A stretch of DNA of 64,000 nt, taken from Virgibacillus salarius (lineage in GTDB: Bacteria; Bacillota; Bacilli; Bacillales; Amphibacillaceae). Below, in pieces: positions 8,509 through 15,735 of the stretch (position 1 is its first letter; every line of letters starts with the position of its first letter). The position numbers and the translations under genes were made by a program. A model generated the notes under the pieces. It was not told where the DNA came from and searched no databases. It saw only the letters and a list, made by a program, of their open reading frames with translations. Location of the stretch: the NCBI RefSeq assembly GCF_039521925.1, contig NZ_BAAACY010000148.1, forward strand, positions 1 through 64,000, given 5' to 3'.

Positions 8509-9366
8509 ATGAAGACATCATTCATAACACTTATAATCGCGATAGGACTTTTTCTGCTTGCTGGATGTGGTGCAAATGAAGCGATGCAACAACCAGAGCA
8601 AGAACAGGATCATTCAACCGATTCTACCGACAAAGAAAGCAGTGGAGAATTAGAGGGCAAAGATTCAAATGCCGAGGTCATAAAAAACAAAGAGGAAGAT
8701 CAAACCGAGCCTATGTATGAAATAGCGGATGATTCATCAGTTGTACCTTTGGGTGAAGATACGAATGAAAAAGTAGTCTTATTAACCATTGATGATGTAC
8801 CTGATAAACATGCTTTGGAAATGGCAAACACTTTAAAAAAGTTAGATGTAAATGCTATCTTTTTTGTAAATGGACACTTCTTAGAGACACCAGAGCAAAG
8901 AGATATGCTAAAACAAATTCATGAAATGGGATTTGTAATTGGTAATCATACATACAGTCACCCAAATTTAAAAGATTTAACGGATGAAGAGCAAACGAAA
9001 GAAATAGTGAGAGTTAGTGATCAAATTGAAGAAATAATTGGCGAAAAACCATTATTTTTTCGAGCACCGCATGGGTCTAACACGGAGCATTCAAAACAGG
9101 TTGTAAAAGATGAAGGAATGGTCCTAATGAATTGGACATATGGATATGATTATTTTAAGCCTTATATGGATGCAAAGAAATTGACCACGGCAATGATAAC
9201 AGGTGAGGGGCCTGAAGTAGGGATTGATTATTCACTGCTCAAACCCGGCGCTAATTTATTGATGCATGACCGTGAATGGACAAACGAGGCATTAGAGAAT
9301 ATTGTGAATGGGTTGAGAGATAAGGGCTATGAAATGGTTGATCCTCATCTAATCAAAACATTATAA
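8509..9366 (+). CDS. Lipid-anchored polysaccharide deacetylase (NodB domain)
   Basis: 285 residues: signal peptide with lipobox LLAGC, an acidic linker rich in Glu/Asp/Ser (about 20-75), then a NodB domain. Motif 1 is LLTIDDVPD, where the usual TFDDGP has Ile and Val at two places but keeps the Asp pair. Motif 2 is GNHTYSHPN, the metal-binding His pair. Motif 3 is FFRAPHG, and LLMHD lies near the C-terminus. It probably removes acetyl groups from peptidoglycan or another surface glycan. It has its own promoter and terminator, and lies between the BCCT gene and sr1. Confidence 0.85.
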   Translation: MKTSFITLIIAIGLFLLAGCGANEAMQQPEQEQDHSTDSTDKESSGELEGKDSNAEVIKNKEEDQTEPMYEIADDSSVVPLGEDTNEKVVLLTIDDVPDKHALEMANTLKKLDVNAIFFVNGHFLETPEQRDMLKQIHEMGFVIGNHTYSHPNLKDLTDEEQTKEIVRVSDQIEEIIGEKPLFFRAPHGSNTEHSKQVVKDEGMVLMNWTYGYDYFKPYMDAKKLTTAMITGEGPEVGIDYSLLKPGANLLMHDREWTNEALENIVNGLRDKGYEMVDPHLIKTL

Positions 9367-9378
9367 TACTGTAATCTA

Positions 9379-9406
9379 CAACCGCTGCGAAAAGTAGCGG
9401 TTTTTA
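9379..9406 (+). terminator. Terminator of the deacetylase gene
   Basis: AACCGCT pairs with AGCGGTT, followed by TTT, 13 nt after the stop. Confidence 0.75.
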
Positions 9407-9425
9407 ATTTGGATTAATTATTAAA

Positions 9426-9436
9426 TGTGTCATACT
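9426..9436 (+). promoter_or_regulatory. CcpN-type operator 1 of sr1
   Basis: TGTGTCATACT fits the CcpN consensus TRTGHYATAYW at all positions. It lies just upstream of the -35 box of the SR1 promoter. Confidence 0.65.
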
Positions 9437-9445
9437 ATTTTAAGG

Positions 9446-9474
9446 TTGATTTTTTTAATGTGACATATTATAAT
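9446..9474 (+). promoter_or_regulatory. Sigma-A promoter of sr1
   Basis: TTGATT at 9446-9451 and a perfect TATAAT at 9469-9474 with a 17-bp spacer. Predicted start is near 9481. A CcpN-type site fills the spacer up to the -10 box. Confidence 0.85.
9459..9469 (+). promoter_or_regulatory. CcpN-type operator 2 of sr1
   Basis: TGTGACATATT fits TRTGHYATAYW at all positions and overlaps the first base of the -10 box. It is 33 bp from operator 1, about three helical turns, so both sites face the same side of the DNA. Confidence 0.65.
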
Positions 9475-9516
9475 GTGAATACGCTATCACAATTCATTAA
9501 AAAGGAGTTGGGCCAA

Positions 9517-9624
9517 ATGGGCACAGTTGTTTGCCAAGATTGTCAAAAAGTCATTGAACATTATGATGAAGAGAAAGTTACCACTTTATATGGTACTTGT
9601 CCGACTTGCCGTGAAAATAAATAA
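9517..9624 (+). CDS. GapA-binding peptide SR1P
   Basis: A 35-residue peptide starting MGTVVCQDCQKVIEHYDEEK, with two CxxC pairs (CQDC and CPTC). This is the pattern of SR1P, the peptide encoded by SR1 RNA that binds glyceraldehyde-3-phosphate dehydrogenase GapA and supports its interaction with RNase J1. ATG at 9517 follows AAGGAG with 9 nt spacing. In-frame codons upstream lie in the promoter, so a longer product is excluded. The cysteine pairs suggest zinc binding. Confidence 0.88.
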   Translation: MGTVVCQDCQKVIEHYDEEKVTTLYGTCPTCRENK

Positions 9625-9646
9625 TAAAGTTAATATATACCTATTA

Positions 9647-9683
9647 AAGATAGCTAGCTCTCATTAGGGCTAGCTATCTTTTT
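9647..9683 (+). terminator. Terminator of SR1
   Basis: AGATAGCTAGC pairs perfectly with GCTAGCTATCT, followed by TTTTTGT. It defines the 3' end of the RNA. Confidence 0.9.
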
Positions 9684-9795
9684 GTGTACAATTATGGGAT
9701 TTAAAAATATGATTATAGGCTAATTTATGTGGAATGTGGATAGAGAGTATAAAAAATTGTTTGCTATTATGGTTAAACTGGTTATTAGTTTAAAA

Positions 9796-11262
9796 TCATT
9801 TAAACGGCTTATATTCCTTAATTACCTGGATCGTTTCAAGTGTTTCATCTAGAAGTCCTTGTACAGGTAGTCCAGCATCAATATTCTTTTGAATATAAGA
9901 GATATTTTCATTCGTAATGATCTCTCCAGGTATAAATATAGGAATCCCTGGTGGATAGATCATAATGGATTCAGCGCTGATTCTACCTGCTGCCTCCTGA
10001 AATAAGACGGTTTCTGTCTCTGCATAAAATGCATCTCTAGGTGCTAAAGCAAGGATGGGAATATCGGGTACGGTAACTTGTACATCCGTTACAGATTGTT
10101 TCTTAACTTTTTCTAGATGATTTAGCCCCTCCATTAATTTACTAATGGAAGAAAGAGAATCGGCAGGGGTAATGATGCATAATACATTATAGAGATCGGA
10201 AAGTTCTACTTCTATCGCATGCTTTTCCCTTAAAAATAGTTCAGCTTCATAACCGGTAATTCCTAAATCTTTCACGGAAATGATTAACTTAGTCGGATCA
10301 TATTGATTTATTGCTTCTGATCCTAATAATTCAGAGCCAGCACAATAAAGATAAGCTAGGCTGTTGATTTGAATTCTGGCATAGTTGGCAAGTTCTATCG
10401 TTTTGGTTAGGAGCTCTTTCCCTTTAGTAGCTAATTGTTTTCTTGCAGTATCTAAAGAAGCTAACAGTAAATAGGAAGTAGAAGTCGTTGTTAGCATTGA
10501 TATAACTGTTTGTACTCGTTCATGTGAAATAAGCGTACCTTGAAGGTTTAAAATCGAACTCTGGGTTAATGCTCCTCCTAATTTATGAACACTTGTAGCG
10601 GCAAGGTCAGCTCCAGCCTGCATGGCAGATATTGGTAAGTCATCATGGAAATGAATATGTACTCCATGTGCCTCATCAACTAAAACAGGTATACGATATG
10701 AATGTACCATCTTTACAATTTCTTCTAAGTCTGCTGCAATACCAAAATAGGTAGGGTTAATAACCAAAACCGCCTTAGCTTCCGGGTGTGCTTCAAGAGC
10801 TTGCTCAATAGAAGTTGGCGTAATTCCATGAGAAATACCTAATACTTTATCTAATTCTGGATGAATAAAAACAGGTATAGCACCAGAAAAAATAATGGCA
10901 GCTGTTACAGATTTATGGACATTTCTGGGTACAATTATTTTATCACCAGGGCCACAGACGCTCATTACCATTGCCATAATAGCACCGCTTGTTCCTTGCA
11001 CAGAAAAAAAGGTGTGCTCCGCACCAAATGCTTTGGCAGCTAGTTCTTGAGCATGCTTAATAATTCCTTGTGGATGATGTAGATCATCTAAAGGTGTAAT
11101 ATTAATTAAATCCATCTTAAAGGCATTCTCGCCTAAGAACGTACGAAATGTATCATCAGCAGCCCTTCCTTGTTTATGACCTGGTATATGGAAGGGGATA
11201 GGATTTTTGTTAATATGTTCTAATACACCGGTAAATAATGGTGTATGATGCTGTTCATCCAA
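9796..11262 (-). CDS. speA: Arginine decarboxylase (PLP-dependent Orn/Lys/Arg decarboxylase)
   Basis: Converts arginine to agmatine, the first step of polyamine synthesis in bacilli. 488 residues, very like B. subtilis SpeA. Recognised segments are FHIPGHKQG near the N-terminus, FFSVQGTSGAIMAMVMSVCG, the PLP region VLVDEAHGVHIHFHDDLP, and the PLP lysine in ATSVHKLGGALTQSS. The C-terminal domain carries YPPGIPIFIPGEIITNENIS. I place the start at TTG 11262, where AGAGGTG lies 6 nt upstream; a GTG at 11271 would overlap that ribosome site. It is convergent with sr1, as expected from the conserved locus. A lysine or ornithine substrate is possible but less likely. Confidence 0.88.
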   Translation of the reverse strand: MDEQHHTPLFTGVLEHINKNPIPFHIPGHKQGRAADDTFRTFLGENAFKMDLINITPLDDLHHPQGIIKHAQELAAKAFGAEHTFFSVQGTSGAIMAMVMSVCGPGDKIIVPRNVHKSVTAAIIFSGAIPVFIHPELDKVLGISHGITPTSIEQALEAHPEAKAVLVINPTYFGIAADLEEIVKMVHSYRIPVLVDEAHGVHIHFHDDLPISAMQAGADLAATSVHKLGGALTQSSILNLQGTLISHERVQTVISMLTTTSTSYLLLASLDTARKQLATKGKELLTKTIELANYARIQINSLAYLYCAGSELLGSEAINQYDPTKLIISVKDLGITGYEAELFLREKHAIEVELSDLYNVLCIITPADSLSSISKLMEGLNHLEKVKKQSVTDVQVTVPDIPILALAPRDAFYAETETVLFQEAAGRISAESIMIYPPGIPIFIPGEIITNENISYIQKNIDAGLPVQGLLDETLETIQVIKEYKPFK

Positions 11263-11300
11263 TAGGAACACCTCTCTATGATGTCAGACTAAAATATCGA

Positions 11301-11312
11301 AAGTATTATAGC
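11301..11312 (-). promoter_or_regulatory. Extended -10 promoter for speA
   Basis: On the minus strand TTGCTATAAT gives a TGn-TATAAT extended -10 about 43 nt upstream of the speA start. No good -35 box is seen. The remaining gap to yktA (11313-11599) shows no other feature. Confidence 0.45.
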
Positions 11313-11599
11313 AAAAGACAACCATAAATACTAGTCGTTCAACAAGAATAAATGCTAAAATAGAAGAAATAGTTATTGATATAATTCTTTAGAAAAGGTT
11401 TTTAGCAATTAAACATTAAAAACCCAATCTTTCAAAGAGATTAGCTCATTCGGCTTTTGCTGATTTATCGGTAGGGAATGCTAGTGAGTTAGCAGATTGC
11501 TGCAATGAGCGAAGCAGACACAGAGAAGAATATCTTCCAGATAGTTATAGAAAGAGACTTATCAAAACATAAAAGCTTGATGCTGAAAGGGGTCGTGGC

Positions 11600-11869
11600 A
11601 TGAGTTATCATTATCCCATTGATGAAACCTGGACGAAGGAGGAAGTAATACAGGTGGTTCAATTCTTTTCACTGGTCGAACAAGCATATGAAAAAAACGT
11701 TGACCGTACTGTATTATTGACTGTATATAATGATTTTAAGAAGGTCGTTCCCTCGAAGAGTGAAGAGAAGAAACTATTTCGAGAATTTGAACAGGGATCT
11801 GGATATGCATGCTTTCCGGTTATAAGACACGCAAGGGATTCAGATCAACATAAAATATCTATGAAATAA
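11600..11869 (+). CDS. yktA: UPF0223 family protein YktA
   Basis: 89 residues beginning MSYHYPIDETWTKEEVIQVV, with the family pattern of an N-terminal YPID..WT.EE, a central helical region and the C-terminal GYACFPVIRHAR segment. A small soluble helical protein of unknown function, found next to yktB and suhB in bacilli. ATG has AAAGGGG upstream. The frame ends just before the IS605 relic, so the insertion did not damage the gene. Confidence 0.85.
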   Translation: MSYHYPIDETWTKEEVIQVVQFFSLVEQAYEKNVDRTVLLTVYNDFKKVVPSKSEEKKLFREFEQGSGYACFPVIRHARDSDQHKISMK

Positions 11870-12031
11870 AACTGGCGAAGCGTATTTTAACGTACTTCCG
11901 AAAGAAGTCTCCATCTTCAAGCGTGTGAAGGGCGGAGCCCAACGGTAAGGGAGTGGAGATGAATTTCGGTTGGGCGACAGCCCAAAGGCTTTTTTCCTTT
12001 TTTGTTCAAAGCACAACCCAACAGTGAATGA

Positions 12032-12202
12032 TCGAAATTCATCAATGCCTATAAAAGTGCCAGTTCAAGACTTAGCAAGAGGGATTTTCCTCCTGTTCGT
12101 AAAAAGTTATGGAAAGAAATGTTTTGGTCAAGAAGTTTTGGTTTGTTGACAACTGGCGGTTCGCCTATTGAAGTAGTAAAAAAATAGATTGAAAATCAAA
12201 GG
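12032..12202 (+). pseudogene. tnpA: tnpA fragment, IS200-type Y1 transposase C-terminus
   Basis: One frame reads FINAYKSASSRLSKRDFPPV, followed by RKKLWKEMFWSRSFGLLTTG and GSPIEVVKK, then a TAG at 12185 where relatives have Tyr, then IENQ. This is the typical end of the small single-strand transposase, which resolves hairpin ends. The HUH motif and the catalytic tyrosine helix start are missing upstream. A nonsense codon plus 5' truncation make it dead. Confidence 0.8.
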
Positions 12203-12375
12203 ATATTGATAAATGGTTCCCATCTACCAAAACTTGTTCGAGTTGCGGAAATACCCAACCAATGCCTATAGAAATTAGAACATACGCTTGTTCGTGTGGG
12301 CTAAATCTCGATAGAGATTATAATTCAGCGCTTCATATCAAAAAAGAAGGCATTCGCTTATTAGCAAGTGCCTAA
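12193..12375 (+). pseudogene. tnpB: tnpB fragment, zinc-ribbon and RuvC-III end
   Basis: The frame at 12202-12372 reads DIDKWFPSTKTCSSCGN..., then YACSCGLNLDRDYNSALHI. It has the CxxC...CxC zinc ribbon and the NLDRDYNSA motif containing the last RuvC aspartate of TnpB. The wedge domain and the other RuvC catalytic residues are lost, because the tnpA remnant joins directly to this piece. It is the C-terminal sixth of an RNA-guided nuclease, not a functional one. Confidence 0.85.
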
Positions 12376-12505
12376 TGAAAATATAAACTCTTGGAACAAG
12401 AGGGTTAGCTTGGTCCATTTCGTCAGCTACCAAAAGTGGCGATTACCCAAGAAGCCCCCATTTCAAGCAACCCGTAAGGGCGGTAAGTGGGGGGAGTAGT
12501 TCACT
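12376..12505 (+). ncRNA. omega-RNA-like right end of the IS605 relic
   Basis: The 3' part folds as an outer stem CCCCCATTT / AAGTGGGGG (12455-12463 with 12485-12493). Inside it is a small CCC-GTAA-GGG hairpin (12471-12480) with a GNRA tetraloop. After the stem comes AGTAGTTCAC, the element end; flanking DNA beyond would be the guide. The layout matches TnpB-associated omega RNAs. Expression is not shown. Confidence 0.5.
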
Positions 12506-12508
12506 ATA

Positions 12509-13126
12509 CTATTTACTATTTACTGCTTTTTTATAGAAAGGTAGTAGAGAATCAATGGTACTTGTTGCTTGATGTAAGAATGCGTCTCCATCATACACAC
12601 GGTCATCATTTCTATCTAAATGTAGACCAACTAGAAATTCAGCCTTCTTTACGTCGCGGAATCGTTTAACATCTTTTAGCTCTAAGTCTTCTATACTTTT
12701 TGCATCTTTTTTCATATGATCTAGTGATACGACAAAGTTTTTAGGAAGTTGTTTTAATTCATCAAAACTATTAATGAATGTCTGGGCAATGGCTGATTTA
12801 TGATCTAGTTCATAAATCAGTGCTAACCAAATGAATACATGATCATCAAACAAACCTACCTGAAAGTGTGGGAGTTTTTTGTATCCCCGTTTATTCGCAG
12901 CAATAGCTAGCCATGTATCTTTTGGCGGATTTACTGTTCTACGCGCATGCTTGGCAATATGTACGAATACTTCATTCCCTACTTGCGTAGCTAAATAATC
13001 TGCCAAAAAGCTACCGATTTCTTGAAATTTTGGCTGTATCCGTGTTTGAATTGCCTCCATTCTTGATTCAAGTCCATCAATTAAAAATGTATCAAAATCT
13101 TTTTTTTCAAAACCATTAAAAGCCAT
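12509..13126 (-). CDS. yktB: UPF0637 (DUF1054) family protein YktB
   Basis: 205 residues beginning MAFNGFEKKDFDTFLIDGLE, a family of single-domain soluble proteins known from a structure but without assigned function. Recognised parts include AKHARRTVNPPKDTWLAIA and FQVGLFDDHVFIWLALIYEL. The start has AAAGGGAG 7 nt upstream. The stop lies only a few bases from the IS605 right end, so the insertion removed any original terminator; no terminator was seen before the element. Confidence 0.88.
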   Translation of the reverse strand: MAFNGFEKKDFDTFLIDGLESRMEAIQTRIQPKFQEIGSFLADYLATQVGNEVFVHIAKHARRTVNPPKDTWLAIAANKRGYKKLPHFQVGLFDDHVFIWLALIYELDHKSAIAQTFINSFDELKQLPKNFVVSLDHMKKDAKSIEDLELKDVKRFRDVKKAEFLVGLHLDRNDDRVYDGDAFLHQATSTIDSLLPFYKKAVNSK

Positions 13127-13349
13127 TTTAATCTCCCTTTCTTCTGTCTAGTTATCAAGGTGTATTTCTGCAGATTCTAATTATAATAATTATTATTAAG
13201 TATTTATTAAAGCAAGTCAAGTTTTATAAATATAATGTTTAAACAAGTCGTTTTAAGGGGAAATTATAACAATAAGTCGCGGAATTATAAGATTTATTGA
13301 ACCAAATGGTGATGATATTCATAAATATATTAAAAGCGATCGAAAGGTT

Positions 13350-13550
13350 GTGTACAAATTGAAGTACGTTATGGAGGCTTTACGTCGTAAAGAAGCCCAA
13401 GAAAAATTGCCTGTAATCCGCATGGAAATTGATTATGAACTTGTAACACTTTATGATGCGATGAAGAGTGAAGATACTGTAGGAATTATAAAAAGTAAAG
13501 AGCGATTAAAGCAGCTGAGGAGACAGCTAATGGAGATTGATAATGAATAG
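13350..13550 (+). CDS. ykzI: Small conserved protein, YkzI-like (start uncertain)
   Basis: 66 residues from a GTG start, highly charged and helical (VMEALRRKEAQEKLPVIRME). The name rests mainly on position between yktB and suhB. The same frame stays open upstream to 13257, and that part looks protein-like (RFIEPNGDDIHKYIKSDRK). A good ribosome site AAGGGG lies at 13255-13260, but only ATT or ATA codons follow it. The real protein may start near 13266 with a non-standard codon. Function unknown. Confidence 0.6.
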   Translation: MYKLKYVMEALRRKEAQEKLPVIRMEIDYELVTLYDAMKSEDTVGIIKSKERLKQLRRQLMEIDNE

Positions 13551-13560
13551 AGTGCTTTGA

Positions 13561-13599
13561 CCTTCAATAACGGTATTTCATCCGTATTGAGGGTTTTTT
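13561..13599 (+). terminator. Terminator after the ykzI-like gene
   Basis: CCTTCAATAACGG pairs with CCGTATTGAGGG, followed by TTTTTT. The repeat copy A begins 2-3 nt after the T-run. Confidence 0.85.
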
Positions 13600-13600
13600 C

Positions 13601-13811
13601 ATAGTCTAGATAATGAAATTATTAAATTTGCTCATGTGGATAAATATGGAAATATTGAGCCGCGTCCAGCTCTAGCACCCAGAAACGAGGCGACTTCACG
13701 AATCGCCCTAATCTAAGTCATCATCGGCTCGCAAGCTCACCGTGATTCCTTTATGTCTGTTGACTCGCTCCAGTCACTACATTTCTAATTTGGCGCTTGC
13801 GCTTTTTTCTT
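13601..13811 (+). repeat. Terminator-docked repeat, copy A
   Basis: About 210 bp from TAGTCTAGA to GGCGCTTGCGCTTTT. Shared landmarks with the other copies are CAGAAACGAGGCGA, AATCGCCCTAATCTAAGTC, ATCATCGGCTCGCAAGCTC, TTGACTCGCTCCAGTC and the terminal GCGCTTGCGC hairpin. It fills most of 13551-13910; nothing else was seen there. Confidence 0.85.
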
Positions 13812-13910
13812 ACTAACTAGAAATGATTATAGCTAAGGTAGTGAAACCGATGACTCGCATCAAGAGTTCTGATACTATAGTATTATATAGAAAACATTGG
13901 AGGAATACAT

Positions 13911-14720
13911 ATGGATGAAGTGTATCGTGAAGAAGTATACCATCAAGCGGTAGAATGGGTACTTGAAGCTGGAAGGACAATTAGAAATCATATGAACGAT
14001 CCATTAACTATTGATACAAAATCCAATGCAAATGATTTAGTCACGACGATGGACAAAGATACAGAAGCTTTCTTTGCTTCCCGGATAAAGAAAAAATATC
14101 CAGAACATTTTATATTAAGTGAAGAGGGTTTTGGTGATGAGATAAGAACAATGGATGGAACGGTTTGGATCATCGATCCAATTGATGGAACAATGAATTT
14201 TGTTCATCAAAAGAGAAATTTTGCTATATCAATTGGAATTTATCATGACAACATCGGTGAGATTGGGCTTATTTACAATGTGATGGATGATATATTGTAT
14301 AGTGCACAACGAGGAAAAGGGGCTTATAAAGGCGAGACGAGACTTCCTTTATTAAATCAAGACGTCCGTTTTAATGAGGCGATCATCGGATTAAACCATT
14401 TTTGGTTGTGTAAGAATCGTCTAGTCGATGAAACTATCATGCAACAGCTCGTTCGGGATATAAGAGGCACGAGAACTTATGGTTCCGCAGCGTTGGAATT
14501 TGCATACGTAGCTGAAGGCATTTTAGATGGCTACTTAACGCTTAGTCTTTCACCGTGGGATATTGCGGCAGGAATGGTTATTGTTAATGAAGTAGGTGGA
14601 GTAACTTCAACGATTGATGGGGATAAAATAAATATGTTAGATAAGAACTCTGTCTTCACCTGTAACCCACAAATACAACAGAACATTCTTGAAGATTACG
14701 TACGTAAAGCAAGGAAGTGA
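13911..14720 (+). CDS. suhB: Inositol monophosphatase family protein (SuhB/YktC type)
   Basis: A Mg2+-dependent phosphatase, 269 residues. Metal site parts are the Glu in ILSEEGFGDE near residue 70, the signature WIIDPIDGTMNFVH (about 86-99) and the C-terminal SPWDIAAGMVIVNEVGGV (about 207-224). Likely substrate is myo-inositol 1-phosphate, or NADP(H)/fructose-1,6-bisphosphate as in some bacilli. ATG follows GGAGG with 7 nt spacing. It keeps the B. subtilis yktB-ykzI-yktC order. Confidence 0.92.
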   Translation: MDEVYREEVYHQAVEWVLEAGRTIRNHMNDPLTIDTKSNANDLVTTMDKDTEAFFASRIKKKYPEHFILSEEGFGDEIRTMDGTVWIIDPIDGTMNFVHQKRNFAISIGIYHDNIGEIGLIYNVMDDILYSAQRGKGAYKGETRLPLLNQDVRFNEAIIGLNHFWLCKNRLVDETIMQQLVRDIRGTRTYGSAALEFAYVAEGILDGYLTLSLSPWDIAAGMVIVNEVGGVTSTIDGDKINMLDKNSVFTCNPQIQQNILEDYVRKARK

Positions 14721-14744
14721 CTTTTTAAAGTCACTTCCTTTTTT
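14711..14744 (+). terminator. Two-way terminator between suhB and ylaF
   Basis: AAGGAAGTGACTT pairs with AAGTCACTTCCTT, with T-runs on both sides. The arms contain the stop codons of both convergent genes. Confidence 0.9.
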
Positions 14745-14901
14745 TCTTTAAGCTTATACCAAATCCCATAAAAGCAAATCCCAATAATATAAACAAAATC
14801 ACTAACCATATATTACGGTAGGCTATCGATATGCTGACGCCAACAAACATTAAAATAACGAGTAATGCTAATAAGAGCATTGGAAAATTTATATTTTTCA
14901 T
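14731..14901 (-). CDS. ylaF: YlaF-like small membrane protein (DUF5325)
   Basis: 56 residues starting MKNINFPMLLLALLVILMFV: two hydrophobic helices (about 8-27 and 32-50) and a lysine-rich tail LKKKRK. ATG at 14901 has AAAGAGGTG 5 nt upstream. The size, the MKN start and the place beside suhB and ylaH match YlaF. The stop overlaps the shared terminator. Function unknown. typA (ylaG), which follows ylaF in B. subtilis, is absent here. Confidence 0.75.
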   Translation of the reverse strand: MKNINFPMLLLALLVILMFVGVSISIAYRNIWLVILFILLGFAFMGFGISLKKKRK

Positions 14902-15067
14902 GTCCACACCTCTTTTATCTCAAAATCTAGTATATCGGAAATCGATTATTTGATCAAAGGGTTTTATATAAGTATGTAACCATATATTAGGCTGGCGAAC
15001 ATGCTAAATATTTAGTATGATAATAAAAGGATTTTAAATTGCTATACATAAGTAGTGGGGGATACAT

Positions 15068-15379
15068 ATGAACTCGAATTTCAGTCTAGTATTTGATTTT
15101 GTTCTCGAGCAAGTTGGAACGGAATATTTGTTTGAAGGATTATATATTTTAAATCTTATCTTTAGTATTATTGCATTTAAGCTGGGGTTTGCTAGAAAGC
15201 TTCCGATGATTAAAACGATTGTGGTATATATCATGTTGGCAATTGGTGTATTTGTACTTACGATTTTCAGTAGTGTTATGCAAATGCCAATTACAGAGAG
15301 TTTAGTTGTTATTTCACTCGTGTTAGGTATTTATCGATTACGACTACATAAGGAAAGAACCAGAAAACGCAACGAATAA
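15068..15379 (+). CDS. ylaH: YlaH-like membrane protein
   Basis: 103 residues with three hydrophobic segments (about 19-40, 46-65, 70-90) and a basic C-terminus RLRLHKERTRKRNE. Length and position match YlaH. ATG follows GTGGGGG with 6 nt spacing. No catalytic motif is visible. It is probably an integral membrane protein of unknown function. Confidence 0.75.
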   Translation: MNSNFSLVFDFVLEQVGTEYLFEGLYILNLIFSIIAFKLGFARKLPMIKTIVVYIMLAIGVFVLTIFSSVMQMPITESLVVISLVLGIYRLRLHKERTRKRNE

Positions 15380-15410
15380 AGAGAATGAGACAACAGAATT
15401 AAGAAACAAT

Positions 15411-15449
15411 AAAAAACGAAAGGTAAATTAATTACCTTTCGTTTTTTTG
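15411..15449 (+). terminator. Terminator after ylaH, supplied by the repeat element
   Basis: AAAAAACGAAAGGTAA pairs with TTACCTTTCGTTTTTT across a 5-nt loop. The stem differs in sequence from those at 29791 and 38121, but pairing is kept. Confidence 0.85.
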
Positions 15450-15450
15450 A

Positions 15451-15653
15451 TAGTCTAGGAATTATAAAATGTGCCCATGTGGGTGGATAAATATTGGCGT
15501 GTTGAGTCGCGTAAAGTGCAAGCACCGAGAAACGAGGCGATTTCACAAATCGCCTTAATCTAATTCATTCATCGGCTCGAAAGCTCACCGTGATTTCTTT
15601 ATCTCCGTTGACTTGCTCCAGTCGCTACGTTTCTAATCGGACACTTGTGCTCT
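15451..15653 (+). repeat. Terminator-docked repeat, copy B
   Basis: Starts TAGTCTAGGAATTATAAAAT right after the T-run at 15442-15448. It has the shared landmarks GAGAAACGAGGCGA, CATCGGCTCGAAAGCTCACC, TTGACTTGCTCCAGTCGCTA and CACTTGTGCTCT. Confidence 0.85.
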
Positions 15654-15735
15654 AAAATATACGAGACTCCTGCGGGATAACATGATTATTGTATTTTGCG
15701 TAAAAAGCTGTTTTTTTATCCCCGCTCTTTATGAC

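Larger units (their letters stand above)
9481..9683 (+). ncRNA. sr1: SR1 dual-function small RNA
   Basis: From the predicted start (about 9481) to the end of the terminator the RNA is close to 203 nt, nearly the 205 nt known for B. subtilis SR1. It contains the SR1P frame and lies between the pdh operon and speA, as in B. subtilis. In B. subtilis SR1 base-pairs with ahrC mRNA and is repressed by CcpN under glycolytic conditions; transfer of that function here is inference. The pairing region was not located by eye. Confidence 0.8.
11877..12505 (+). mobile_element. Internally deleted IS200/IS605 element
   Basis: The region holds the 3' part of tnpA (Y1 transposase), fused after a deletion to the 3' part of tnpB, and then an omega-RNA-like right end finishing GGAGTAGTTCAC. 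The left part (11908-12000) has a structured segment TCTCCA...TGGAGA and a hairpin TTGGGC-GACA-GCCCAA followed by T-runs. It fits exactly between yktA and yktB, which are adjacent in relatives. It cannot move by itself, but its ends may still be recognised in trans. Confidence 0.75.
15381..15725 (+). repeat. Composite: short IS1182-end element split by repeat copy B
   Basis: 15381-15450 matches the left part of the element at 29761 (GAATGAGACAA..., AAGAAACAATAAAAAACGAA, hairpin, TTTTTTTGAT). 15654-15725 matches its right part (GAGACTCCTGCGGG, GATAACATGATTATT, AAAAAGCTGTTTTTTT), with an internal deletion. Repeat copy B lies between them. Confidence 0.65.

Noticed and set aside
13601..13811. 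Docking repeat as a degenerate group IIC intron
   Set aside because: The preference for sites after terminators fits, but the group II 5' start (GTGYG), domain V hairpin and reverse transcriptase are not recognisable in any copy.
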